NCBI GenBank assembly: GCA_018648445.1
Contig: JABGRG010000109.1
Location: forward strand, 1-13,158
DNA: 13,158 nucleotides
From: Rhodospirillales bacterium
GTDB lineage: Bacteria > Pseudomonadota > Alphaproteobacteria > Rhodospirillales_A > JACZKS01
Direction of reading: 5' to 3'
The notes under the pieces were generated by a model that saw only the letters and a program-made list of their open reading frames with translations, did no database searches and had not been told where the DNA came from. The translations under genes were made by a program, and so were the position numbers. Shown piece by piece: positions 1-6,790 of this stretch; position 1 is the first letter of the stretch, and each line of letters begins with the position of its first letter.

Positions 1-44
1 TCCAGTAGTTCCTGATCAAAATCAGCAGCCGTCTTGCGAGCCAT
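1..44 (-). CDS. Partial leftward gene, N-terminus resembling dienelactone hydrolase family (YghX-like)
   Basis: Only the first 14 codons are inside the window, starting at an ATG at 44-42 and reading MARKTAADFDQELL before the left edge. A GGGGG tract lies a few bases upstream of the start, a plausible Shine-Dalgarno. From memory, this opening (xRKTAxDFDxExL) is typical of dienelactone hydrolase family proteins of the YghX type, alpha/beta hydrolases that usually continue into a Tat-like signal region. That region is outside the window, so neither the fold nor the catalytic residues can be seen. It has the same orientation as the three hydrolase genes to its right but is separated from them by 170 bases, so it probably has its own promoter. 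The reading frame is well supported; the family call is tentative. Confidence 0.5.
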   Translation of the reverse strand, partial: MARKTAADFDQELL

Positions 45-214
45 AATTCTGCCCCCGATACAAACCACCCTGAAAAACCCTTCCGCGTTCGACTTTTTTG
101 AACGCAATTAGTAATTAATATCATCAGAACGGTATTCAAGAAGGACCGGCGATTGACCGACCTGCGCCAACGCGCGCAAGGCGGCACAAACGGCTAAATT
201 AATGGCGCAATAAC
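45..214. other. Intergenic gap between the M14 hydrolase stop and the left-edge gene start
   Basis: This 170-base stretch has no convincing gene. It should contain the end of the leftward hydrolase operon and the promoter of the left-edge gene. An AT-rich block at about 108-121 (aattagtaattaat) stands out from the GC-rich surroundings. A short inverted repeat, GCGTTC at 85-90 and GAACGC at 100-105, lies between this block and the start codon. A weaker dyad (TGCGC/GCGCA) lies near 162-178. No hairpin directly followed by a T-run was found on the minus strand, so termination of the hydrolase operon is not explained by an intrinsic terminator. Confidence 0.5.
112..139 (-). promoter_or_regulatory. 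Weak candidate sigma-70-like promoter for the left-edge gene
   Basis: On the minus strand TTGAAT (139-134) is followed after 16 bases by TAATTA (117-112), in the most AT-rich part of the gap. Both hexamers are imperfect and the spacing is at the short end, so this rests on weak consensus matching only. The predicted start of transcription would fall near the GCGTTC/GAACGC dyad at 85-105. Confidence 0.2.
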
Positions 215-1165
215 CTAGACGAACCGGCCCAGACGGACAGCGGTCAGGCCGGGGGTCAGGCGTCTTGACGGCATGATCAGGACGCAATTGTCGTAGGGCG
301 TGCGGATTTCCTTGTCGCCGTCCCAGCCGATGAGCGTTCCCGCCTTTTCGATAACCTCCAGCCCCGTATAGGGCTCGACGAAGCGGAATTCCTCGGTCTC
401 GATGGTGATCGGGCCGGTTACTTCGATGACCTTTTGCTCGGGCAGTGGATCGGTAAGGTACGGAGCCGCGAATTCGGCGTCGATCATGTCGTAGTTCAGC
501 AAGAATCGCAGCGTGGTTTCGCGGGCAACCCAGGCGCTTTTCTGTTCCCAGTGCTGGCCGCACTCCACCAGAAGCGCATTTTTTGGGCTGGCTTCTTCCC
601 AAAAATCGCCGTAGTCGCGCATGCGGCGTCCGGCGGCGTGCCCTTGATCGCACATGACATGGGCCGGATATCCGATATCACGGGCAAGCTGACGCCCCTT
701 CATGGTCGGTCCCGCCAGCATCAAGGGCGCGGTGGCGTGCTGCATGGAATGCAAGTCCAGAAGGAAATCCACCTGATCGACGATGGGCCGCACCTCGCGG
801 GCGCGCCGCGTCTCTATCGTATCGCGATCCCCGTCCAGAACATCGACGCCCCAAACCCGGTTGAAGTCCTCATCCACCCAGCGAGACGCGTTGGGGTCGT
901 CGGGATCAAACGCCTCAAACGCGGCCACGTTGAAAAAGCCGAGAGTCAGTTTTCCGCAGGCCGGGCGCACGTTGTTTTTGAACAGAAAATCCAGCGCGAC
1001 GGGGCCGCAAATCTCGTTGCCATGCACGATGGCCGAAATCATCACATGCGGCCCGGCGATTCCGGAATCGAACGTGGTTAAATAGTCGACGCCCGTGTTG
1101 CCCGCCTTGTAGGGGGTGATGTCAGGCGCTTGGATTTCGACCGGATAGGTGTTCGCATCAGCCAC
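215..1165 (-). CDS. Succinylglutamate desuccinylase/aspartoacylase family zinc hydrolase (M14-like)
   Basis: Predicted cytoplasmic zinc-dependent hydrolase that removes an acyl group from an N-acyl amino acid, in the AstE/AspA family. With the start chosen here it is 316 residues, normal for the family. HGNE at residues 48-51 supplies the first zinc His and Glu. DFNR at about 100-103 matches the family DxNR substrate-binding motif. The His of LDLHSM (about 139) is the second zinc His, and the Glu in VECGQHW (about 201) fits the catalytic Glu. The frame stays open to a GTG at 1201, but the GTG at 1165 is preferred: a GGGGGAG Shine-Dalgarno (1173-1179) sits 7 bases upstream, and the 12 extra residues would be translated from that site itself. 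The gene follows the M20 deacetylase stop by about 40 bases and is probably last in the operon. Aspartate, glutamate or another N-acyl substrate cannot be distinguished by eye. Confidence 0.88.
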   Translation of the reverse strand: MADANTYPVEIQAPDITPYKAGNTGVDYLTTFDSGIAGPHVMISAIVHGNEICGPVALDFLFKNNVRPACGKLTLGFFNVAAFEAFDPDDPNASRWVDEDFNRVWGVDVLDGDRDTIETRRAREVRPIVDQVDFLLDLHSMQHATAPLMLAGPTMKGRQLARDIGYPAHVMCDQGHAAGRRMRDYGDFWEEASPKNALLVECGQHWEQKSAWVARETTLRFLLNYDMIDAEFAAPYLTDPLPEQKVIEVTGPITIETEEFRFVEPYTGLEVIEKAGTLIGWDGDKEIRTPYDNCVLIMPSRRLTPGLTAVRLGRFV

Positions 1166-1172
1166 GTCTTGT

Positions 1173-1179
1173 CTCCCCC
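1173..1179 (-). promoter_or_regulatory. Ribosome binding site that decides the M14 hydrolase start
   Basis: GGGGGAG on the minus strand, 7 bases before the GTG at 1165. It supports this start over the upstream in-frame GTG at 1201, which lies just after the M20 stop codon. Confidence 0.7.
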
Positions 1180-1204
1180 AACAATTTCCGATACCGGCCA
1201 CGAC

Positions 1205-2389
1205 CTACAGGACTTCGCGGCTGCAAATATCGGCAAGTCCGCGCATGAAATCCTCGCATTTCGCCACCTGCTCCAACGAAATAAACTCGTTGGGCTTGTG
1301 CGCCTGGGCGATGTCGCCGGGCCCACAAATCACGCTCGGAATTCCGGCCAGTTCATCAAACAAGCCGCCTTCCGTTCCATATGCGACGCGCCCGGTCTTC
1401 GAGTTGCCGCAAAGCTGCGTGGCCAGCGCCACGACCGGAGCGGCCGCGGCCGTTTCCAATCCGGGAAACGAGAACTTCTCGTCCCATTCAAAGCCGGTAT
1501 CGGAATCAACGGCCTTCATCAACGGTTCCAGCGTTTCGGCGGCATAGCCTTTTACTTCAGCCAGAAGCCTTAGCGGATCGTCGGTGGGAAGAAAGCGGAA
1601 CTCAAACTCGAACAGGCAGTCCCTGGGAACGATGTTAAGCACCGTCCCACCCTCGATTTTACCGACATGGGCGGTCGTGTGGGGGATGTCATAGGCCGAA
1701 TCCCGCGCCCCTTCAGCTGCCATTCGCCGGGCGATGCCCTTGATGAAGGCAATCAATTCGGCCGCATATTCGATGGCGTTAACGCCCGTCGGCGCCAGCG
1801 ACGAATGACACTCCCGCCCATGAACATGAACACGGGTGCTGACGTTCCCCTTGTGGCCGGTCATGACCTGCATGTTCGTCGGCTCGCCGACCATCCCCAT
1901 GATCGGTTTGACGTCCATGGCATTGATCGCCTCGATCAACGAACGTGCGCCGAAGCATCCAACCTCCTCATCGAAGGAAAAGGCCAGATGAATGGGCGTT
2001 TTAAGATCAGCCGCCAGAAAATTTGGGACATGTGCCAGGGCCACAGCGACAAACCCCTTCATATCCGCCGTGCCGCGCCCAAAAATCTTTTGGTCGCGTT
2101 CTTCGACGACAAAGGGGTCGCCCGACCATTCCTCGCCGTCCACGGGCACCACGTCCGTATGCCCCGAAAGCATGATGCCGCCCCGGTCCTTCGGCCCAAT
2201 GGTCGCGAAAAGATTCGCCTTGCGCCCGTCGGGTCCCGGGATCACCTCGCTTTCGACGCCGTAGGCCGCGAGGTAGTCCCGGATGAATTCGATCAGGTCC
2301 AGGTTGGAATTCCGGCTAACGGTATCAAAACCGACGAGCTTGCGTATCAATTGGACGCTGACGGGTTCGTCGGTACGTATCTGGTTCAT
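1205..2389 (-). CDS. argE: Acetylornithine deacetylase (ArgE-type), M20 metallopeptidase family
   Basis: Predicted cytoplasmic binuclear-zinc amidohydrolase that deacetylates N2-acetylornithine or a related N-acyl amino acid. It has 394 residues, close to usual ArgE length. Motifs run in family order: GHTD (76-79, metal His and Asp), GRGTADMKG (104-112, bridging Asp at 109), DEEVG (140-144, general-base Glu then metal Glu), GEPT (168-171), and a late metal His in AQAHKPNEF. The central GRECHSS segment belongs to the dimerisation/lid domain. The ATG at 2389 is chosen over a TTG at 2395 because AGGAAA (2398-2403) lies 8 bases before it. The start is 17 bases after the MlrC-type stop, so the two are co-transcribed. 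ArgE-type enzymes occur both in arginine synthesis and in catabolic clusters. With no arg genes nearby and a peptide transporter adjacent, a catabolic N-deacylase role is at least as likely. Confidence 0.87.
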   Translation of the reverse strand: MNQIRTDEPVSVQLIRKLVGFDTVSRNSNLDLIEFIRDYLAAYGVESEVIPGPDGRKANLFATIGPKDRGGIMLSGHTDVVPVDGEEWSGDPFVVEERDQKIFGRGTADMKGFVAVALAHVPNFLAADLKTPIHLAFSFDEEVGCFGARSLIEAINAMDVKPIMGMVGEPTNMQVMTGHKGNVSTRVHVHGRECHSSLAPTGVNAIEYAAELIAFIKGIARRMAAEGARDSAYDIPHTTAHVGKIEGGTVLNIVPRDCLFEFEFRFLPTDDPLRLLAEVKGYAAETLEPLMKAVDSDTGFEWDEKFSFPGLETAAAAPVVALATQLCGNSKTGRVAYGTEGGLFDELAGIPSVICGPGDIAQAHKPNEFISLEQVAKCEDFMRGLADICSREVL

Positions 2390-2397
2390 TTGCAAAA

Positions 2398-2403
2398 TTT
2401 CCT
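2398..2403 (-). promoter_or_regulatory. Ribosome binding site for the M20 deacetylase
   Basis: AGGAAA on the minus strand, 8 bases before the ATG at 2389, within the 17-base spacer after the MlrC-type stop. From the TTG at 2395 it is only 2 bases away, which is too close. Confidence 0.6.
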
Positions 2404-2405
2404 AA

Positions 2406-3878
2406 TCAAAGCGCCGAAATCGGGAACACCCCGTCGCGCGCATTCTTGAACGGTAATGTGGTCAGTTCTGCCGGTCCCCAGTCGGGGGTGTCGACGATAA
2501 TAATTTCGGCGGCCAGCTTTTCGTAAATGGCGCGAAAATGAGTTTTCGACCTGAGAACGATGATATCGAATTCAGCAGGATCGAAACCGAACTGCTTGAA
2601 GGGATCGTCATCGATGGCGCTCAGGCTGCGCTCTGTCACCCAAACGACGATGCCGCCCGCGTCAATCACCGCCGTGGGGCCGAGTTCAATCACCTGGCCG
2701 CCACGCATGGGACCGGTGCCCACATAGCTTTTTTCGCCGCAATAAATCACCTTTCCGGTCAGGCTGACGGGGCCGCCGGCGCGATCCGACGAATGGCCGC
2801 CGACGTCCAGCGTGACGGTCGCCCCCTCGCCTGCCGCCATGGCTTCGGCTGCGGCCGTCGGGTCCCAAAGATAGGGCACAGCGACGCGGCCCGGATTCTT
2901 CGCCTTGACCAAAGCGCGAAGGACCCACGTGCTGTCGTTCATTCGATCCGCGTGTTCCAGCAAAACCACCGGCTTTTTCGACTTGGCGTTCAATTCCCCG
3001 GCGCGCGCAATCCCTGCTTCGACCGAATAAACCAGATCGCGGTGCAGCAGTTCGTGACGTTGATCCCAGATCCGGGCGCACAGGTCGTCGCTCACCCGCC
3101 CCGCCAGTTCTTCATCGCCATCGGTCACGACCGCGACGGAAAACCCGATCTGCGGCACATCGGCATAGGCGAAACCGCAAAACACGGAAACGTCGATGAC
3201 ACCCTCTTCCTTGCGTTCCCAGTCGAAACCGGCATCCACGATATGGCTCAAGGGTTCAATCGCGGTGGCCGTGAAGATGCTGGGCAGGACAACGGGGACT
3301 TTGACGAGCCGGGTCACGGGCTCAATCTCGCCTCGCAACATGCGAACCATGCAGCGCGCTGCCCGTGCGCCGGTCTGCGCCATATCCACATGGGGCGAAT
3401 AGTGATAGCCAAACAGGGCCGAGCAGGTTTCGACGATTTCGGGTGACAAATTCGCGTGCAAATCGAGGGCCAGCATGATTGGCAGATCCGGGCCGGCGGC
3501 GTTGCGAATCGCACGCATTAAATCAAGCTCGGGGTCGGTCCGGTTGGGGGTCGTCATGGCGCCGTGAAGAAAAATCAGAGCGCCGTCCACACGGCTGGCC
3601 GCACCCGCCATTCCGCCGCAAAGTTCTCCGCAATATGCATCGAAGGCGTCGTCCGAAGCGTTTCCGGCTGCCGAACAATCGGTATAGACCAGGGGAAGTA
3701 TTTCGACGTCATCCGATTCGAGAGAATCAATAAAGCCACCGGCTACACTGGCCGTTCCGCGCATGGAGGAGACCAGATCGGCCCCTCGGCGCGCATTTTT
3801 TTCGAAGTCGGCGATGTGGGTTTCTTTGGGGAGAAACGAGGCGGATTCCAGTGCAAAACCGCCGATAGCAATACGCAT
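2406..3878 (-). CDS. M81 family metallopeptidase, MlrC (microcystinase C)-like
   Basis: Predicted zinc peptidase/amidohydrolase of the MlrC family. The namesake cleaves linear microcystin fragments, but most family members have no known substrate. At 490 residues it is near full family length, with the N-terminal catalytic domain over roughly the first 290 residues and the MlrC C-terminal domain after it. Visible motifs are HGAM (105-108), DLHAN (139-143) and SPHVDM (161-166). The Asp139-x-His141 pair with His163 has the spacing I recall for MlrC metal ligands. The start MRIAIGGF at 3878 is typical of the family and has AAGGAAA 7 bases upstream; an in-frame start at 3908 adds ten residues with no such support. 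It is the first gene of the leftward operon and diverges from the peptide-transporter operon across a 268-base gap, which suggests shared control. The substrate is unknown, probably a small peptide or amide. Confidence 0.9.
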   Translation of the reverse strand: MRIAIGGFALESASFLPKETHIADFEKNARRGADLVSSMRGTASVAGGFIDSLESDDVEILPLVYTDCSAAGNASDDAFDAYCGELCGGMAGAASRVDGALIFLHGAMTTPNRTDPELDLMRAIRNAAGPDLPIMLALDLHANLSPEIVETCSALFGYHYSPHVDMAQTGARAARCMVRMLRGEIEPVTRLVKVPVVLPSIFTATAIEPLSHIVDAGFDWERKEEGVIDVSVFCGFAYADVPQIGFSVAVVTDGDEELAGRVSDDLCARIWDQRHELLHRDLVYSVEAGIARAGELNAKSKKPVVLLEHADRMNDSTWVLRALVKAKNPGRVAVPYLWDPTAAAEAMAAGEGATVTLDVGGHSSDRAGGPVSLTGKVIYCGEKSYVGTGPMRGGQVIELGPTAVIDAGGIVVWVTERSLSAIDDDPFKQFGFDPAEFDIIVLRSKTHFRAIYEKLAAEIIIVDTPDWGPAELTTLPFKNARDGVFPISAL

Positions 3879-3885
3879 TTTACGT

Positions 3886-3892
3886 TTTCCTT
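3886..3892 (-). promoter_or_regulatory. Ribosome binding site for the M81 metallopeptidase
   Basis: AAGGAAA on the minus strand, 7 bases before the ATG at 3878. It decides that start over the in-frame codon at 3908. Confidence 0.65.
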
Positions 3893-4007
3893 TCGTTAAT
3901 CCTGCCAAGTCGCTGAATGGCTACCATAAGAGACCGCCATCCGCGAGGGTGAATTGTCATCAATTCTGTTGCGCCGCAAGGGTAGTTGAGGCATCTTGCA
4001 CCCCCTG

Positions 4008-4042
4008 CGAAAACCGGACAAATCAAAGATTACCGGTTTTCG
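4008..4042. promoter_or_regulatory. Perfect 10-bp inverted repeat, candidate operator
   Basis: CGAAAACCGG (4008-4017) and its exact reverse complement CCGGTTTTCG (4033-4042) are separated by 15 bases. Neither arm is followed by a T-run, so an intrinsic terminator is unlikely. Half-site centres are 25 bases apart, roughly two and a half helical turns. It lies about 105-140 bases upstream of the binding-protein start and 130-165 from the M81 start, which suits a regulator acting on both operons. Function is inferred from symmetry and position only. Confidence 0.45.
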
Positions 4043-4132
4043 TTCTCGTGTTGAGGAGGCACACGGGGTGTCTGGCCGCTCTCTGTTCAACTTTGATCGG
4101 AGTTCGGTCGTTTACTGATTCAAGCGACTGCT

Positions 4133-4138
4133 GGGAGG
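4133..4138 (+). promoter_or_regulatory. Strong ribosome binding site for the peptide-binding protein
   Basis: GGGAGG 8 bases before the ATG at 4147. It fixes this start although the frame remains open far upstream, and it suits a highly expressed periplasmic protein. Confidence 0.75.
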
Positions 4139-4146
4139 TAGTATAT

Positions 4147-5724
4147 ATGCTTAGGAAATCTCTATTAACTTTGGCGGCCAGTTCGGCTGCTGCCCTGCTT
4201 CTGGCAGGCGTGGCCAGTGCGGCCGACCTGACCATCGGTCTAAAGAGCGAACCCAGCTCGATGGACCCGCACTATCATAACCTCAGCCCCAACAACGCGA
4301 TGGCTGTGAACATTTTCGACAAGCTGGTCGGGCAGGATCATCAGCAGGTTCTGTACCCTGGTCTGGCCCTTTCGTGGAAGTCGATCGGCGAGACGACCTG
4401 GGAATTCAAGCTGCGCCAGGGCGTGAAGTGGCATGACGGATCGCCGTTCACGGCCGCCGACGTTGCCTTCACCCTTGAACGCGCACCGAACGTGCCGAAC
4501 AGCCCCTCTTCGTTCTCCAGCTACATCAAGCAGATTTCGGGCGTCAAGGTCGTCGACGATTTCACCATTCAAATGGAAACGAAGACGCCGTTCCCGCTCA
4601 TGCCGACCTATATGAGCACCTTCACGATTTTGTCGAAGAAGCACGGCGACGGCGCCTCGACCGCGGACTACAACTCGGGCAAGGCCACCATCGGCACCGG
4701 CCCGTTCAAGTTCGTGGAATTCATTCCGGGCGACCGCACGGTTATCAAACGCAACCCCGACTACTGGGGAACCAAGAGCGAATGGGATACGGTGACGTTT
4801 AAGCCGCTGACCAACAGCTCGGCCCGTGTTGCGGCCCTTCTGGCCGGTGACGTCGACATGATTGAATTCGTGCCGACCACCGACATCGCGAACATCGACA
4901 AGAATCCTGAATTTGACGTGATGAAAGCCACGTCAAACCGCATCATCTACCTGCACATGGATTCCGATCGCGACGTCAGCCCGTTCATCACCGACAAGGA
5001 CGGCAACGCCATCAAGAAGAACCCGCTTAAGGACAAGCGGATCAGGCGTGCGATTTCCAAAGCCATCAACCGTCCCGGCATTGTCGATCGTGTGATGGAA
5101 GGCATCGCCATTCCGGCCGGTCAGGTTCTTCCTGACGGTTTCTTCGCCACCAGCCCGAACCTGAAGGTCGAAAAATACGACCCTGAAGGCGCCAAGGCGC
5201 TGATGAAGGAAGCCGGTTGGGGCGACGGTTGGGGCATGACCATTCAGGGCCCGAACAACCGTTACGTCAACGATGCGAAGATTTGTCAGGCCATTGCCTC
5301 GATGCTTACCAAAGTGGGCATCCCGACCAAGGTCGACACCATGCCGAAGAACGTGTTCTTCCCGCGCGGCACGAAGCTTGAGTTCAGCTTCATGCTGGTC
5401 GGTTGGGGCTCGGGCACGGGCGAACCTTCGTCGCCGCTTAAGGCCCTTATGGCTACCCATGACAAATCCACGGGCATGGGCATGACCAACCGTGGCCGCT
5501 TCTCCAACAAGAAGTACGACGAGTTGGTGAAAAAGGCTCTGCGCACGGTTGATCGCGAGAAGCACAAGCAGCTTCTGATCGAAGCCACCGAGCTCTCCAT
5601 GGACGAGCTTGGAATTATCCCGCTGCACTTCCAGATCAACACCTGGGCAGTGCGTAAGGGCATCCAGTACAAGGCGCGTTCGGACGAGTACACGCTCGCC
5701 GCCGGCGTCACCAGCGTCAAGTAG
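4147..5724 (+). CDS. ABC transporter periplasmic substrate-binding protein, family 5 (peptide/DppA-OppA type)
   Basis: Periplasmic receptor that binds a peptide or peptide-like ligand and delivers it to the permeases encoded downstream. The 525-residue precursor has a classic Sec signal peptide: MLRKS positive start, a hydrophobic Ala/Leu core, and an AxA site (Ala23-Ser24-Ala25) predicting cleavage before Ala26. There is no lipobox Cys. The mature protein opens ADLTIGLKSEPSSMDPH and contains the WEFKLRQGVKWHDGSPF signature (about residues 81-97) diagnostic of SBP_bac_5. Length matches the family. The ATG at 4147 is chosen because of the GGGAGG site and the signal peptide; upstream codons in the open frame encode no membrane-targeting sequence. 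A strong intrinsic terminator follows the stop, so this gene is probably expressed above the rest of the operon. Ligand identity cannot be read from the sequence: dipeptides, oligopeptides or N-acyl amino acids are all possible. Confidence 0.93.
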   Translation: MLRKSLLTLAASSAAALLLAGVASAADLTIGLKSEPSSMDPHYHNLSPNNAMAVNIFDKLVGQDHQQVLYPGLALSWKSIGETTWEFKLRQGVKWHDGSPFTAADVAFTLERAPNVPNSPSSFSSYIKQISGVKVVDDFTIQMETKTPFPLMPTYMSTFTILSKKHGDGASTADYNSGKATIGTGPFKFVEFIPGDRTVIKRNPDYWGTKSEWDTVTFKPLTNSSARVAALLAGDVDMIEFVPTTDIANIDKNPEFDVMKATSNRIIYLHMDSDRDVSPFITDKDGNAIKKNPLKDKRIRRAISKAINRPGIVDRVMEGIAIPAGQVLPDGFFATSPNLKVEKYDPEGAKALMKEAGWGDGWGMTIQGPNNRYVNDAKICQAIASMLTKVGIPTKVDTMPKNVFFPRGTKLEFSFMLVGWGSGTGEPSSPLKALMATHDKSTGMGMTNRGRFSNKKYDELVKKALRTVDREKHKQLLIEATELSMDELGIIPLHFQINTWAVRKGIQYKARSDEYTLAAGVTSVK

Positions 5725-5742
5725 TTGCGACGTTGATAATTG

Positions 5743-5775
5743 CGGACACCCCCCTTCGTGGGGGTGTCCGTTTTT
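5743..5775 (+). terminator. Intrinsic terminator between binding-protein and permease genes
   Basis: An 11-bp perfect stem, CGGACACCCCC (5743-5753) with GGGGGTGTCCG (5760-5770), closes a 6-base loop containing TTCG and is followed directly by TTTTT and further pyrimidines. It begins 19 bases after the stop codon at 5724 and ends before the permease ribosome binding site. Partial read-through would give more binding protein than membrane components, a known arrangement in ABC importer operons. Confidence 0.88.
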
Positions 5776-5812
5776 CTCTCTAATATCGAAAATTTTTTGA
5801 AGGGTCCGTTCG

Positions 5813-6790
5813 GTGCTAGTCTTCTTAATCCGCCGTTCGTCCCAAAGCGTCGTCGTCCTTCTTGTGATGTCGATTTTGGTGTTTGTCGGCGTTTACGCCA
5901 TCGGCAATCCTATCGACATCCTGATCAACCCCGAGGCTGATCAGGAAGAGTTCGAAAAAGCTGTCCGTGCCCTTGGCCTGGACAAGCCGCTGTGGGAACA
6001 ATATTGGGTATTTCTTGTGAGCGCCATTCAGGGCGATCTCGGAAATTCCTTCGTCTACAATGAATCCGCCCTGATGCTGATCCTCAGGCGGATGCCGGCG
6101 ACGCTGGAGCTGGCGCTTAGCGCCATGTTCTTGTCGCTCGTTATGGGCATTCCGCTGGGTATGATCGCGGGGCTGCGGCCAAACGCATGGTATTCGCGAA
6201 CAATCATGAGCGTATCGATCCTGGGCTTTAGTTTGCCCACCTTCTGGGTCGGGTTAATGATGATCATGCTGTTTGCGGTCATGGGCGGCTGGCTGCCCGC
6301 ATCGGGCCGCGGCGACACCGTCGACTTGTTTGGCGTGCCGGTCAGCTTCCTGACGGGCGACGGATTGACGCATCTGTTATTGCCCGCGTTTAATCTGGCG
6401 CTATTCAAGATATCGCTGGTCATTCGTTTGACCCGCGCCGGGATGCGCGAGAACCTTTTGCAGGACTACGTAAAGTTCGCTTACGCCAAGGGACTTTCCC
6501 ATGCGCGCGTGATTTTCCTGCACATCGCAAAGAACATCCTGGTTCCGATCATCACCGTGGTCGGTCTGGAGCTTGGCAACGTCATCGCCTTCGCGGTGGT
6601 GACCGAGACCATCTTCTCGTGGCCCGGCATGGGCAAGTTGATGATTGATTCCATCGGCGTACTCGACCGTCCGATCATGGTCGCCTACCTGATGATCACG
6701 GTTTTGATGTTCATCATCATCAACTTCACCGTCGACGTTTTGTACTCGGTCATTGATCCCCGGGTCCGCCTGGGAGACATGGAAAAATGA
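5813..6790 (+). CDS. ABC peptide transporter permease, DppB/OppB family
   Basis: Inner-membrane subunit of the importer, pairing with the second permease encoded next. It has 325 residues, normal for DppB. A hydrophobic N-terminal helix (about 12-30) leads into a periplasmic segment with the PLWEQYWVFL and GDLGNSF motifs seen in the N-terminal domain of this family. Several further membrane segments follow, in the ranges about 95-120, 130-160, 185-205, 240-262 and 288-315. The cytoplasmic EAA-like loop, which contacts the ATPases, is at residues 222-241 (FAYAKGLSHARVIFLHIAKN). Translation starts at a GTG (5813) with GAAGGG 8 bases upstream. It lies just after the intrinsic terminator, so its mRNA depends on read-through or an unseen promoter. 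The stop overlaps the next start in an ATGA. Confidence 0.93.
   Translation: MLVFLIRRSSQSVVVLLVMSILVFVGVYAIGNPIDILINPEADQEEFEKAVRALGLDKPLWEQYWVFLVSAIQGDLGNSFVYNESALMLILRRMPATLELALSAMFLSLVMGIPLGMIAGLRPNAWYSRTIMSVSILGFSLPTFWVGLMMIMLFAVMGGWLPASGRGDTVDLFGVPVSFLTGDGLTHLLLPAFNLALFKISLVIRLTRAGMRENLLQDYVKFAYAKGLSHARVIFLHIAKNILVPIITVVGLELGNVIAFAVVTETIFSWPGMGKLMIDSIGVLDRPIMVAYLMITVLMFIIINFTVDVLYSVIDPRVRLGDMEK

Larger units (their letters stand above)
3879..4146. promoter_or_regulatory. Divergent regulatory region between hydrolase and transporter operons
   Basis: These 268 bases separate the leftward M81 gene from the rightward binding-protein gene and must hold promoters for both operons. No start-supported ORF was found here. 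The most notable structure is the perfect 10-bp inverted repeat at 4008-4042. I found no strong sigma-70 hexamer pair on either strand: TTGCAC at 3996-4001 and TTGATC at 4093-4098 lack a good -10 at proper spacing. No -24/-12 pair with correct GG-N10-GC spacing was seen among the candidates examined. Transcription starts are therefore not placed. Confidence 0.55.

Noticed and set aside
162..178. Dyad TGCGC/GCGCA as terminator of the leftward hydrolase operon
   Set aside because: The stem is only 5 bp and no T-run follows on the minus strand.
434..1081. Long plus-strand open frame opposite the M14 hydrolase
   Set aside because: It is an antisense shadow of a gene with clear family motifs on the other strand and has no recognisable domain or ribosome binding site.
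1205..2389. Arginine biosynthesis role for the ArgE-type gene
   Set aside because: No other arg gene is nearby, and the neighbours are hydrolases and a peptide importer. The enzyme class is kept but the pathway is not asserted.
3985..4056. Direct repeat GTTGAGG at 3985-3991 and 4050-4056 flanking the inverted repeat
   Set aside because: Seven bases repeated once within 72 bases is not convincing without conservation data.
3763..4146. Upstream in-frame extension of the binding-protein gene
   Set aside because: It overlaps the M81 gene on the opposite strand and places the signal peptide in mid-protein. The ATG at 4147 has GGGAGG and a perfect Sec signal.
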